This document shows positions 36,646 to 50,571 of a DNA stretch of 64,000 bases, one piece after another. The stretch is from Parietaria judaica (Eukaryota > Streptophyta > Magnoliopsida > Rosales > Urticaceae), in contig OX940865.1 in NCBI GenBank assembly GCA_954871525.1, positions 8,184,001-8,248,000 of the forward strand. The letters run 5' to 3'. The stretch's first letter is position 1; every line of letters starts with the position of its first letter. Under the pieces are notes generated by a model, which was given only the letters and a program-made list of their open reading frames with translations, made no database searches and was not told the DNA's origin. The translations under genes and the position numbers were made by a program.

Positions 36646-38003
36646 TGTTGATGCCGTTTTTTGGATCAAACATTGTTGTGGTCCAAGTTGTTGATTTTGG
36701 ACCTAGCCCAATGTCGCTTGAGGACGTGGCGTACTTCTGATGACTTTGGATGGGCCTCTGGCTGGCCTTGTTGCGAGGATGACAGATTTTTCCTCCCTCT
36801 TGCTCTCTCTCGGCGTATGAGTGATACGGATTCCGAGCGGAGTTCCTGGCACTGGGATCGAAACCTATCGTAGCCGTTCGAGGTCCAGCGATCCGGGGAT
36901 TACTCTCCCCCTGTTACCTCAAAGCCTGGAATGGACAGGGCCAGGGATACAGGTTCGGGTATCTCGCAGGAATCGGGGTCCACACGAACGGGAGAGTGAG
37001 TTTGATCCAGTGGATCCTGGGAGATTGGCCCCTCGGCCTGTGACGTCGATTCTAGTCTGGGCCCTACAGACTGTCCGCAAAGCCACGATATCAATGTTAG
37101 ATATGGGGCTGGGAGACAGAACGGGTTCCACGCAGATCTAGAAGAAAGTCTGGCGGGATCGTCGAATCGTCCCAGGATCTTTTCCAGGGGTTCCCCTCTG
37201 GTTGGTCTATTTAGGGAGATTCCCCAGGTCAAGTCCCTCGACCTGAATTGTGGGTCCTGATACGTGTCCCCGAGCTATCCGCACAGACGCGCAATGGACT
37301 GCGAGATTGACCGGACACCGCGTAGAACAGGACCTATCAAGTAGGACCTTGACCGTGTAGGAATCCCTCCGAGACCTCCGATATCGCACAGTTTCCGGAC
37401 CTGGCAAAAGAATACCCGAGGTCAGGGGAAACGGGGCGGGGGGGGGGGGGGGGGCTACCCCCTGATTCACCTCCGACGCTCAACATTAGTGGAGTATATG
37501 AGAGGGAGGCGAGTTTATAGGGAGTAGGGAAGAGCTCGAGAGAATTCGAGTGAATTCCGTCGAGTTTGAGTGAGTTACCGTTTGAATGAACTGAGCCTGT
37601 ATTTATAACTGGATCCAGGGACTCCGATGCAAATAAATATTGCTTCGGGAGGTCCCCGAGAACAAATTTTATATGAAAATTGAAGCCCCGGACGAGAGGA
37701 AGCCAACGTAGCCGTCGGATCGCCGATCCGATCATCGACGCGCCCTCACGCGCGCGGTTTGTGCGCGCTGTTCCGCCCACGCGCAGACGACGTCAGGGAT
37801 GACGTCATCACCTCAGGGGCGCGCGTGGAGAAGGCTGAGGGGCGAGTGGGGGGCAGAGGTGCCACGTGGCGGCTCCTGGAAGTGTGTGGGGCCCACAAAA
37901 AGGCTCTTGAAGTGTTTTTTGCTCCCGGACTCTTCCCGTGTCCGTTTTCCACAAATTTTATGTCGCTTTTGGGTGTTTTCATATTTTTAAGAACACCGGG
38001 ACA
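36646..38003 (-). mobile_element. GC-rich solo LTR (1.36 kb)
   Basis: On the minus strand the block begins TGTCCCGGTGTTC and ends AAACGGCATCAACA, giving TG...CA ends. The five bases outside are cttag (36641-36645) and ctttg (38004-38008), a one-mismatch target duplication. A TATA-like TTATAAATA lies near 37597-37608, about mid-element, where U3 would end. GC content is well above both flanks. There is no primer site or polypurine tract next to it and no coding frame that I recognise, so it is a solo LTR. A run of about 17 G lies at 37438-37454. Short frames inside it are not genes. Family assignment to Ty3/gypsy is inference. Confidence 0.65.
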
Positions 38004-38058
38004 CTTTGTTTTGCGAAAACGGGCCTCCGAAGAAAAGTTTGGTGTTAAAGATGATTTA

Positions 38059-38101
38059 ATTAATAAAGAAATGATTATTTAAATAATATTTCTTTATTAA
38101 T
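38059..38101. repeat. perfect-looking AT palindrome
   Basis: ATTAATAAAGAAAT and ATTTCTTTATTAAT flank GATTATTTAAATAAT, a 43-bp inverted repeat. It could be a stem or a footprint of an excised element. Confidence 0.8.
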
Positions 38102-38134
38102 ATTCTTTACAAAAATACCCCCAATATTTTTGTT

Positions 38135-38650
38135 AGGGGTTAATGACGGCAAAAATATCTAAAGTTTGGTTAAAGAACTTCTCGGGTATCCAAAGTTTAA
38201 AAGTGGTGGCAAAAATACTCAAAATTACATTTGGGGAGTTAAACACTTCATTCTTGTAACACCATTAACTTACCCAATAACTCTGGCCACGTGGAAAAAT
38301 CTGTTTCGTTAAGTGTAATCATTAGAGGTTCAATTAGTTGTATTAAATAGTATTACTTAGGGGTTTAATTCGTTGTTTTCTCGTGAACGAGGCTAATGTG
38401 GGCTCGTCAACGTGGAAAAAATTGTTCTGTCGGCAACCCACGTTTGTCCGCGTGGTCAGAGTTAACAGGTAAATTAACGGTGTTACGAGATTGGAGTGGT
38501 AAAAATACCGATGTTCGTAAAATTAAGTGCATGAAAATATGTACCCGCTTAGTTTTATAGACTTTAAGTACTTTTGCTGCTAGTTTATCGCTTTAAATTT
38601 TTACCACTTCAATTGATCAAAATTTAGATACTTTTGCCGCAATTATCCCT
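38135..38650. mobile_element. miniature MULE-type element, about 0.5 kb
   Basis: Left end AGGGGTTAATGACGGCAAAA then ATATCTAAAG; right end, read inward, AGGGATAATTGCGGCAAAAG then TATCTAAATT. No coding region; no clear target duplication. The ends share the GGG..AATT.GCGGCA pattern of the foldback MULE at 10292. Confidence 0.6.
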
Positions 38651-39053
38651 TATTTATATATTAGCAATTCAGAGGGAAAAAATTGAGAATATAAAAGCTG
38701 CCTTGGCCAAATTTGGACCATAGAAAATCCCCACAAGTTTTTTTTTTTTTTTTTAAAGAGCCACAAGTTAGTCTTGTCGTATAGCTTAAAGAGCCTCAAA
38801 AAATATTAAAATAAAATAAGAAAGTGATATTATATGTGGATAAGAATCTCCCGTGGATTCTCACAACACACTCTTCTTCTTCATAATCATCCTTGCAACT
38901 CCTCCTTCGTTCTTCCTACAATGCCCAGATTCACATGTACGTGAAGATGATCCTTCGTTGATGGATGGTACGACTCATAAAGTCAAAGCTTGAGCCTTGT
39001 AATTGTGAAGGAAGGAAATAGGATGTTGAGTCATTGTAGTATTTGAAATCATC

Positions 39054-41613
39054 ATGGGAAGACAGCAAGAAGGAACAATCACAACCAAGGAACTGCTCCA
39101 AATCTCTCCCATCATCATGGTATCAAAATATTAACCATTTTTATTACTATACTTCCATTTTCGTTTAGGAGTCACGATTTGTGATCCGTGTTAGTGTTTA
39201 TGCTACGTTTTAATAATATTTTTATTTATTTTATATAAACTCAAACTTGTCTATTTAGCTCGTTTTAGAATCACACTCACACCCGGCCCATTTTATAACT
39301 GTGTCTTCTTGTTAATTGAGCTATATATTTTAAATATAAATCGGTCCACTTTACATTCATAAATTTAATTAATTTAATTATATTATTTAAGATTTTTAAA
39401 TAATTAAAAAAATTCTATATTCATCACTTAATAATTTAATTAATAAAATAAATATATTTCATATTAGTTAAGTATTTAAACACTTTATAAGATATATAAA
39501 ATGATAAATTTTGCTCTTTAATCGTGTCGAATTGAGTCTCATTGTGTTATCATGCTCATCCATCGTGTTCGACTTTAGATTTTCAGCCCGAAATTTGTTT
39601 ATCGTTGATTCGTTGCTTTGCGACATTTCTTCTTTGCAACCATTTTTTTTTTTCCCTAAAATTCTTGTTTTGATTTTGTGTCAATTGCCTTATCACTGGC
39701 TGAATTCGAATCTCAGTCTAAAATTTTACTACATTTTACTGATGAGCATTTTGATTCTGTTTCTTTGTAGGAGCCACATTTGCACAAGAAGGACCACCTC
39801 CGAGTGTACTCTAATTCCGGCGATTCGCACATCCGACCGCGCTGCATTGCGTGCCTGCGCGGCGAGAGCTGCCGGACCGTCCGTGCCAGAACAAAGCTGA
39901 TGAACACCCTCGTCGAGAAAGGAAAGCCTCACGAAGTCCACACCGTCTTCAACGCACTGTCCGAAGAAGGGCACAGGCCCACTCTCGTCACTTACACTGC
40001 GCTCGTGGCGGCCTTGACCCGGCAGAAGCGCTTCAAGGCCGTCCCCAAAGTCCTCTCCAAGCTCAAGGAAAATGGCATGAAACCCGACTCGATCCTCTTC
40101 AACGCCGTGATCAACGCCTACACTGAGTCCGGGAAAGTGACCGAGGCCATGAACATCTTCCGCCAGATGGTGAAGAGTGGCTGCAAGCCAACAACGAGCA
40201 CATTCAACACGCTCATCAAAGGGTACGGAATCGCCGGGAAGCCCGAGGAATCTCTTGAGCTGCTAGAGCTTATGGCGAAGCACGAGGTGAAGCCGAACGA
40301 CAGGACGTACAACATCATCGTCCGAGCTTGGTGCAGTAAGAACGAGGTCGACCAGGCATGGAGCGTCGTCCGAAAGATGGTGGCGTCCGGCGTGCGACCC
40401 GATGCTGTGACGTTTAATACTCTGGCGAGGGCGTACGCTGAGCGCGGAGAGGTGAGAACGGCCGAGCGCGTGATTCTCGAGATGCAGAACTGCAATGTCA
40501 ACCCGAACGAGCGGACTTGCGGGATCATCATCAACGGCTACTGCGGAGAAGGAAGCACAGACGAGGCTCTGAGGTTCATGCACAGAATGAAGGAGCTGGG
40601 CGTGAAGCCGAACCTCGTGATCTTCAACTCTCTCGTCAAGGGCTTTCTCAATGCCGGTGACACCGAAGGTATTGACGAGGTGAGTTCCGAAACATTTTCG
40701 TCTTTTTTTTACGGTGAAGCGGTCTCTAATTTTTTCTGTACAGGCGTTATCGATGATGGAGGAGTCAGGTGTGAAGCCCGACGTGGTGACGTTCAGCAGC
40801 ATCATGAACGCTTGGAGCTCAGCCGGGCGGATGGACAAGTGTCGGGAGATCTTTGACGACATGGTCAAGTCTGGCATCGAGCCCGACGCGTATGCATTCG
40901 GCATCCTTGCTAAAGGCTATGCGCGGTCGGGGCAGCCGGGGGAGGCCGAGGCCGTGCTGGCAGAGATGGGCGGTTCTGGGGTACGCGCCAACGTCGTACT
41001 CTTCACTACCGTTATCAGCGGGTGGTGCAGCGCTGGGCAGATGGACCGTGCGATGAGGGTCTACGAGAGGATGTGCGAAGCTGATGTGGCGCCAAATCTC
41101 AAGACCTTCGAGACTCTCGTGTGGGGCTTCAGCGAGGCCAAGCGACCGTGGGACGCTGAGGGATTGCTCTGTGCCATGGAGGAGAAGGGCGTATCACCAA
41201 AGAACAGCACTTTCCGGCTTGTGGCAGAGGCTTGGCGCTCCATAGGCTTCATTGACGAGGCCGAGCGAGTGTTGAACGAGTCCAGAGGAGGAGAAAGTGG
41301 CGCGAAGGAGGAAGCTCAAGCGTCAGAGAGTTCGGAGAGGAATAGCGAGAAGCGAAGCGTACCCTCCTCATATTCAGGCCTTTCACCGGTCAGCAGCGTG
41401 GTTCCCGAAAAGCCGGCCGCTCCAAACACGAGGACCACCCGCGTGGTTTCGAAAGGTCTCGAGTTTTCTTCTGAAAACACTCTAAATTTTGCCACTCATC
41501 CGAAGACGTTTAGGGTGAAACCGGCTAATATCTTGTGCCGCAAGCAACTGCAGGGTCTGATTGGTCTGCATGGGAGCTTCGTAAATAGGTGTCGATCTGT
41601 GTTTATAAGCTGA
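39054..41613 (+). CDS. pentatricopeptide repeat protein (P-class, At5g25630-like)
   Basis: RNA-binding protein of the PPR superfamily, built of 35-residue helical repeats. Model: exon 1 39054-39119 (ATG ... CCCATCATCATG|GT), exon 2 39771-40679, exon 3 40744-41613; all phase 0, 1845 nt, 614 residues. About ten P-type repeats can be followed, e.g. [124 protein letters not shown] before the first repeat and the short motif CxxC are features I associate with the At5g25630/At5g21222 group. No E/DYW domain. A Ser/Glu-rich tail follows the repeats. Exon 2 and 3 are certain; exon 1 is inferred because exon 2 is open upstream with no ATG before 39900. Coding GC content is high for the region. Confidence 0.88.
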
Positions 41614-42330
41614 AGATAAAAACGCGGGTGCCGACTGGAGAAAACGCCGACAGATTTCTCCATTTTGCAGGGAGATTCAAGAGCTTATTGACGATTCTTT
41701 GCCGTTCAAAAAGTTGTTGCCTTTGTTTTTGATTGACAACATTTAAATGTCAAAATATACCTCCGAATTTGTGTTGCAAATTAGCTGTATGTAATCCATG
41801 TAATTTGCTCCATAAAATTTTATACTAAATTTGTAACTCACAAGACCAGATAAGTGTTTTTGTGTCAATTTATCCCATATATACTCAATGTTACATGCTA
41901 TACACTTACATTTTGTGAAAGAAAAACAAGCATTTAAATGTCACTCTTTACTTGTATATTTGGGTTCTTATAAACTAAATCTTTAACATAAGACTCGAAT
42001 ACACTATCGATGGGCGACGCATGATCTTGCAAGGCAGCCCGAGTCTTTGTTGCTCCCTAGTCACGGAAAAGATCAGATCCTGCGCCACCACCATCTGCAG
42101 CGGTTCTCTTCTTAAGCTCTGTAAACGCGGCGACGACGCCCGAAGCACGAGGAGATGTGGGAATCGAAAGAGGATGGATCTCAACCTTGAGGTCAAGGTA
42201 CCCGCACCTACACTGTTGACGTACAAGCAGCGAAGCGAAAGAGCTCGCGCATGTATTCGTATTACAAGATATATTTCCACGGAAAGAACAATTGATATTA
42301 TTGCTCGCATACATTATCGGTCAAGAATCT
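41614..42330. other. spacer, with a possible gene fragment at 42070-42200 (minus)
   Basis: The first 200 bp should be the PPR 3' UTR. On the minus strand, 42070-42200 has an open, GC-richer stretch reading VEIHPLSIPTSPRASGVVA, then AFTELKKRTAADGGGAG, ending DLFRD and a stop. It looks like a real coding end but I do not recognise the family. It lies next to the hAT transposase remnant and may be captured sequence. Confidence 0.35.
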
Positions 42331-44245
42331 TGGTACATATTGGAAAAGATCACAATTCACATCATCGTACAGCTTTGAGTCTTTTGTCAGATCTCATGAA
42401 TCAGTCGGCTCATATTGTGAATCAGTTTGGGAATTTCGAAGCAAAAGAAAAGCGTGATAGTAGACTTCGGTTAAAAACTGCTATTGGAGTAACTAGATGG
42501 CTTGCGTTTCAGTCTTGTGCTTTTCGAGGCCATGATGAGTCTACTACCTTAATAAATCGGGGAAATTTCTTAGAACTATTGGAATACCCTGCCACTTTAA
42601 ATGCTGATATTGAAAATGTTTTGGAGAATGCTAAGGGGAATGCGTCGTATACTTCACCAAAAATACAAAAGCAAATATTGCATGTCTTGGCAATGAAAGT
42701 GAAGAAGCATATTCGGAATGAAATCGGTGAAGCAAGGTACTCTATACTAGTATATGAAGCTCGTGATGTGTCTAAAAGGGAGCAAATGTCGCTTGTTTTG
42801 AGATTTGTTGTCAAAGATGGATGCATACAAGAGCGTTTTTTGGGGTTGCTTCATGTCAAAGACAATACATCATTGACCTTGAAAAATGGTATTTTCTCGA
42901 TGCTTTCTCAATTTACTCTTGATACTCAGTCTATTCGGGACAAGGTTATGATGGAGCTAGCAACATGCACGGCGAATGCAAAAGTTTGCAAGCTTTGGTT
43001 ACAAAAGAATGTCCAAGTGCTTATTATATTCATTGTTTTGCTCATCGGTTGGAATTATCATTAATTGTTGCGTCCAATGAGGTTTATCATGTTAAAAAGT
43101 TTTTTGATAAGCTTTTGCTCATTGTTAATATCGTTAGTGGATCGTTTAAGCGTAATGACCAGTTGAAAGATGCTCATGCTTCAAATATTGCCTATTTACT
43201 TGACATCGAGGAGCTTGAAAGTGGAAGCGGTCTTAACTAGTTAAGTTCATTGTAAAGACCAGGTGATACTCGCTGGACTTCACACTCTAAATCAGTTAAC
43301 AGTTTGATCGAGATGTTTAGTGCAACATGTGAAGTTTTATTGAAGCTTAAATCTGAGGGACAAACTGATAGTCAACGTGATAAAGCTAAATCAGTTCATA
43401 AGACAATTACTACTTTCTATTTTGTCTTCGTTATGCATTTGATGAAAGAAGTTTTGGATATCACTAGCTTACTTTGTAATGCCTTGCAATTCCGATCTCA
43501 AGATATTCAGAATGCTATGTTTCTTGTACGATCCACGAAGACTCTCTTACAGAAGCTTAGAGATGAAGGATTTAGCGACTTAGTGGAGAAGGTGAGATCT
43601 TTCTGTGGAAGAGTCAATATAGTAACACCCGATTTTAGTGCTCCTAATGATATTAAAAGATGAATGGCTCATCGTGATATAACAGTGTAGGAATATTACA
43701 GAATAGATATTTTCTACACTGTGATAGATTCTCAAATGGGAGAAGTAGACAATCGATTCAATGAGAGCACCATAGATATGCTTGTATTTGGTTCAGCTTT
43801 AGATCCTCAAGAGTTGTGACGATCGTTCAGAATGGATGATATCATTAAATTTGTTCAGAATTTTTACCCAAAAGATTTTGGCCAACATAATTTTAACGCA
43901 TTGGGCCCCGAGCTTCATCAGTTTAATACACTCCAAAAATTTCCAGAGTTTGTAGCTTTGAATACGATTTTTGATCTTTGTGAATGGTTGAAGAGCACTA
44001 GGCGATCAGATTACTATTCGGTGTTGTACAGAGTGATATTCTGATTCTTACTCTTCTGGTTTCCACTGCTTCAACCGAGCGTTCTTTTTCAAGAATGAAG
44101 CTAGTCAAGATGGCACTTCGGAACAAGATGGAGGATGATTTCTTGTCGGACTATTTGGTCGTGAACGTTGAGAGATAGATTGCTGAGAAGTTTAGTATCG
44201 ATTCGATTATGGAAGATTTCCGTAATATAAAAATCCAGACGCTCT
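42330..44245 (+). pseudogene. hAT-superfamily transposase remnant (DUF4371, ZMYM1-like)
   Basis: Reading along the plus strand: SCAFRGHDES with NRGNFLELL, SPKIQKQI, EARYSILVYEARDVS.REQM, VVKDGCIQERFLG (DUF4371); then after a one-base frameshift near 42945, GASNMHGECK, SAYYIHCFAHRLELSL; a stop near 43239; then PGDTRWTSH...SLIEMF in another frame; then more stops (43664, 43819, 44044); and at the end VSTASTERSFSRMKLVK and FLSDYLVVNVE, the hAT C-terminal dimerisation domain. Intact relatives have about 700-800 residues with a TTF zinc finger at the start, which is missing. At least one frameshift and four in-frame stops make it non-functional. Terminal repeats were not identified. Confidence 0.85.
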
Positions 44246-44676
44246 CTATTTTGACATAATGATGTGTTTTGAGACATTATTAATCAACTTCTAATTTAAC
44301 GGTCTTTATTATTAATTAAAGTCTAGTGTATTTAGTCTTTATTTTATTATTCGTCACTCCCCTGACCAAGATGACATATATACGCAATATATACGTCTCT
44401 AGAATTTTTTCAAATAGTCTTGTAGTGGATTTACCAAACAAAATTAGTCATAACGATTTTTAATATATTATATAATTAGAAATCAAACCGAAGACCGGGT
44501 AGTTGACTCGACTCGAGATCCTAAAATTTTAGCAGAGCTCGGAATTGTGGGTCGTATCTGGCACACTTACCCAATATCAATTTGCAGTGTTGGCCCATTT
44601 CAAGCAACGACATGAACAACTCCTTGTGCTCACCATTGTCAAACCCCATTTCCGAAGCAACAAAAAAGAGTGAGAG
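44246..44676. other. spacer between the hAT remnant and PLSP1
   Basis: About 430 bp with no gene. CGTCACTCCCCTGACC near 44346 could be the 3' end of the hAT element. The last part is the PLSP1 leader. Confidence 0.4.
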
Positions 44677-46883
<2,207 letters not shown>

Positions 46884-47519
46884 TGACTTTCCTCCTTATC
46901 GCTTGTAGTTTTAACTTGCTATTCCAATTTTACGCCAAGGATTTTCTTACTGATGTATTTTTATAATCTGTATTATCTGTTTCCTCTTATGTAGAATAAA
47001 CTGAGAGTTGATAAGTACCTTTTGGAATAACAGACTATTTTTGGCAGAGACTGGACAATAGTAGATTAATTCTTTGATAGATCCGCACTTTTGATGCACA
47101 AACCCTAGCATACCCTTAGGGTTTTGTGTTACCATCGGAGAAAAATGGCCGTACTCGAAGGAATATGCCATTGTTCATCGTGATTATTGCGCGATAAAGT
47201 ATCGGGGAAGCAATCACCTTGGTGAATTTCCGTTGGCACTTCTGCGTATTTTTAGATTGAATTTTCGTACCCATGCTTCTTAATGAAGTAGTAGTTAAAA
47301 AATAAGTTTTACACAACCTAAATTCAACCTTATTATATGGTACACTTCTAATCTGTTTAAAACAGATCAAATACATATATATTACTACTTTATACCACAA
47401 TAGAAAACCCAAAATTTCAGAGAGCTCTTTCTCCTACAATTAATACACAAAATTGTCATTCTGAAAATTGCAAGTTAATGCAATCACAGCACAGAAACTG
47501 CCATAATGCCACTCTCCAC
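46884..47519. other. spacer between convergent PLSP1 and LEA-2 genes
   Basis: 636 bp between two stop codons facing each other, AT-rich, no gene found. It must hold both 3' untranslated regions. Confidence 0.5.
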
Positions 47520-48859
47520 CTACTTGATCAAACAGGAGCCGCGCTTGAACTTGACGGGCTTGGTGACGTGCGAGTCGATGGTGAGCGAGCAGGAAATGTG
47601 CCTGCGGTGCGTCGTCCTGACAAGCTTGCCCATGACGAGCGCCTTCGAGCGGACCTCCGAGATCAGCGTCATCGGAATCTCTCTGTCACTGTCCGAGCTC
47701 ACCAAGCTCCCACCGGCCCCGTACAGAGGCACCTTCACGCCTCGTAGGTTCACTATCACCGTCCGGTGGCTTTTCCGAGGCTGATAGTACTTCTTCATCT
47801 GCAGCACCGCAACGTTGTATAATATAATGAATACTAATGACCACTTTGATATCTTGAATTAGCGAAAGATGAAGATAAGAATATGTTACCTGGCCTTTGG
47901 CAACCGAAATCTCAGAGTACATGAGGTTGAAAGGGGACGAGCTGACGTGGATGCCGAAGAACGTGGCAGGGTTGTACACACTCATTTTCACCGAGCAATT
48001 CACCGTCAACAGCTTCGTCGGCACTCCGGTCATGTCCGATCCTTCCCCGAAGTAGAAGTTATGCACCGTCAATGCCTGCCACGGAACATTAGAGTTACAA
48101 AATCATAGCTAGAACTCACAAACTCAAAACTCCATCTTCATTAAAGAGGACTTAGTTGCGAGAATATATGTTAAATTCTTAGTGGCAAAAGTATTCATGT
48201 GATTGACTTTAGTACAATTAATTAAGTAGTTACATTAAATTTTTGATGGTGAAAGACTTAAATGATCATTAATGTTGTCAAACAACAACAATATCACAGA
48301 GCTTGATTACGTCAAAGTTAATAACATGAGGAAATATATAACATAAAAAATTAATTGAGCTAAAATCAAGAACATAAATACTTTTGCCACCAAAAAACTT
48401 GATGAATAAATGGTGTACCTTGAGAGTGATCTTGGCCTTGAAGGGTCTGCTTGCACCCCAGAGGATCAAGCAGAAGACAGTGAAGACCAGCACGAAGCCA
48501 ACGAAGGCCATCAGAATCTGACACCTCCGCGCCAAGCCCTTGTCGTAGAGCTCGTCGTAGTTCCCCTCCTCCTCGATGACGTGGCACTCCGGCCACCCCT
48601 TGTCGTTGCGCTTCCGCCGCAGGTTCCCGGAGAAGCGGCTGGCGGAGGACGTGCGCGAGTGGCGCCCCGAGGAGGGGTGCGAGGGGCTGTCCATGGGGCT
48701 GTTGAAGGCCGGCATCGACGACGACGACTTCTCCACGCCGTCCCCGTCGTGCGACGAGTCCCGCGACGGGCTCTGCACGTAGTACACGGCCCGCTTCGGC
48801 GACCGCGGCGACGACGGGTCCAGGCTCGTCATGTCCGAGTCCGACTTCGTGTGGATCAT
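47520..48859 (-). CDS. LEA-2 / NDR1-HIN1-like single-pass membrane protein
   Basis: Three exons from the ATG at 48859: 48419-48859, 47890-48075, 47520-47798; 906 nt, 301 residues. Residues 1-110 are Ser/Pro-rich and basic (VYYVQSPSRDSSHDGD, SPMDSPSHPSSGRHSR, SRFSGNLRRKRNDKGW), then one membrane segment (about 115-138, LMAFVGFVLVFTVFCLILWGAS) followed by RPFKAKITLKV and an LEA-2 beta-sandwich domain (VHNFYFGEGSDMTGVPTK, NCSVKMSVYNPATFFGIHV, GKLVRTTHRRHISCSLTI). The YYVQSPSRDSSHD stretch is typical of the At3g24600-type hydroxyproline-rich-annotated LEA group. An in-frame ATG at 49192 would add a long unlike segment; I take that as leader. Function is not established for this subgroup; stress or defence roles are known for relatives. 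Confidence 0.9.
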
Positions 48860-49492
48860 CTTCTGATCGGAAGCTTTCGTGATCGGAATCAGAGGCTCTC
48901 TGTTTCTGGGTTCTACGATGAGCCAAAGCAAAACATGTTGAGAACAGTTGGGAATTCTGAAGCTGAAATTGAATGAAATGTGAAGATTTGAGGCAGAAGT
49001 TGTCAGTGACAGAGAAAAAAAAGAAGAAAGGTTTTTTGTGTGAGTGAGAGAGTGACAACAGAGAGAGAAAGCACTAACGGAGAGAGGAGAGAGAGTGTGT
49101 GTCGTGTGACGTGGCGTGGAGTGAGGCTCGGTTCCGGGCCGAGGCTGTAGGTTCGGAAGCCAATTGTCGGCAGTAGATATTGGTTTATTCATCAGGTAGT
49201 TTGGTTTGTAACGGTTCAGAATTCACGTAAAAAGCTTTGTCTTTGACCAAGCAATGTTTATTTCTTGTACGACACCGTTTCAGTCGTGTCTGTCTTATTG
49301 TTAATTTAAGTTTAACTCTATCTAGATTGTTTTTTTTTTTGGTAGGCAACTTTATCTAGATTTAATTTGTGATGTTTTTATTAAGAATTTTTGTTAACGA
49401 TGTGTCATTATTCGTCGAAGGGTATAATGTACTCTTGCACTACTGTATACATTTAATGTTGTTAATGCACGACAATAGATTAAATTGATTAA
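48860..49492. other. leader and upstream spacer of the LEA-2 gene
   Basis: GA-rich stretch at 49010-49100 (CT-rich on the gene's strand) is the probable 5' untranslated region. Nothing else recognisable up to the start of retroelement-like DNA near 49493. Confidence 0.45.
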
Positions 49493-49785
49493 TGTAGAAT
49501 TTGGCTCACAGTTCGAGCCCAAGGTCGGATCCTGTGATTGCGTGGGTAGTCGGGGTTGAGTCAACGAGAGTTTACTAGAGGTCGTCCTAGTTGAAGGCCA
49601 ATTATTCGTCTTGAAGGAGCCTCCAAGCTATCTATGGTGATCCTCGAGGTGTTTTTCCTTCCTGTAAAAGCAAGAATGCCTCTGGGACCCTGGAAACTAA
49701 TCGGCTCGTACCCGAAAAAGCCCATCGACACCCGCAAACGCCGACCACGATGAGAATGGCAAGGAAAGAGATACAAAAAGACATA

Positions 49786-50390
49786 TGTTGATGTCAGATT
49801 TCGTCAAATCCATCCTTAACTTAACGCGTGCCATTATGGCCCAAAAACGACGTCGAATAGAGGCAAGAAATATGTTGACCATAGTCAACATAAAAGCCCA
49901 GATTGTGAAGGAAGGCTTAACCCATGAAGAAAGACCCAATTCGCAGAAAAAGCCCAAAGTGAAAAGGCTCAATAAACCCTAACCCTATAAATAATAAAAG
50001 AAATCTCATTAAGAGGGGATCCAAGAAAATCAGCCGAGAGACATTCAGCCAAGAAGAGAAGAAAGAAAGAGAGGAGAAAGAAGAGAAGAGAAAAAGATAA
50101 GAAAACCAACGAAACAGAGAAGAAGAAGAAGGAGCTCATCAAGCCAAAACCCATTGAACTACGTGATGACCTGATCCTGGTTCGCCGGGTACGTAGGCAG
50201 CCTCGTCGAGAGCGGCGTGGTGCGGCATCAAATCATATCTTTATCATTATTCTTCGATTGTCCAAGCTAATAAACGGGAAAAACCGAGTCCTTTCGGGAT
50301 AAATAAATCAGGGAATAATCGTGTATATATTTTTATTGCATTCTTTACGGTTTTCCTTGTGACTGTATGGTGGTAAAACCGCCCTCTACA
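49786..50390 (+). repeat. 5' LTR (605 bp)
   Basis: TGTTGATGTCAGATTTCG ... GCCCTCTACA, with a promoter-like CCCTATAAATAATAAAAG at about 49983-50000. Purine-rich GAGAAGAAAGAAAG tract follows in the transcribed part. Confidence 0.93.
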
Positions 50391-50412
50391 GTTTGGCGCC
50401 CACCGAGGGGGC
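50391..50412 (+). other. primer binding site region
   Basis: GTTTGGCGCCCACCG follows the LTR end immediately, the spelling found at primer sites of many plant Ty3/gypsy elements. The tRNA used is not determined. Confidence 0.75.
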
Positions 50413-50571
50413 TTAGTTTTTCTCTAACTCACAGCCAGGAACTCGAAGAGAAGACGACTGACGACGATAACGACAGCACCGAGCGCTGATCTCGTCTTTA
50501 CCTTTGATAAATAAAATTGTGTTTTTTTTAGCGTTTTCTTACAGGCCTTGCCTTGATCGTCGATTCGCCGG

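Noticed and set aside
37438..37454. Run of about 17 G as a G-quadruplex or regulatory element
   Set aside because: Homopolymers of this length are prone to sequencing error and nothing around it supports a function.
36661..38082. Several 70-150 residue frames in the GC-rich island
   Set aside because: Explained by high GC content in a solo LTR; both strands and several frames are open with no known domain.
49058..49192. N-terminal extension of the LEA-2 protein from an upstream ATG
   Set aside because: The added residues have no family similarity and the CT-rich DNA fits a leader; the start at 48859 matches family proteins.
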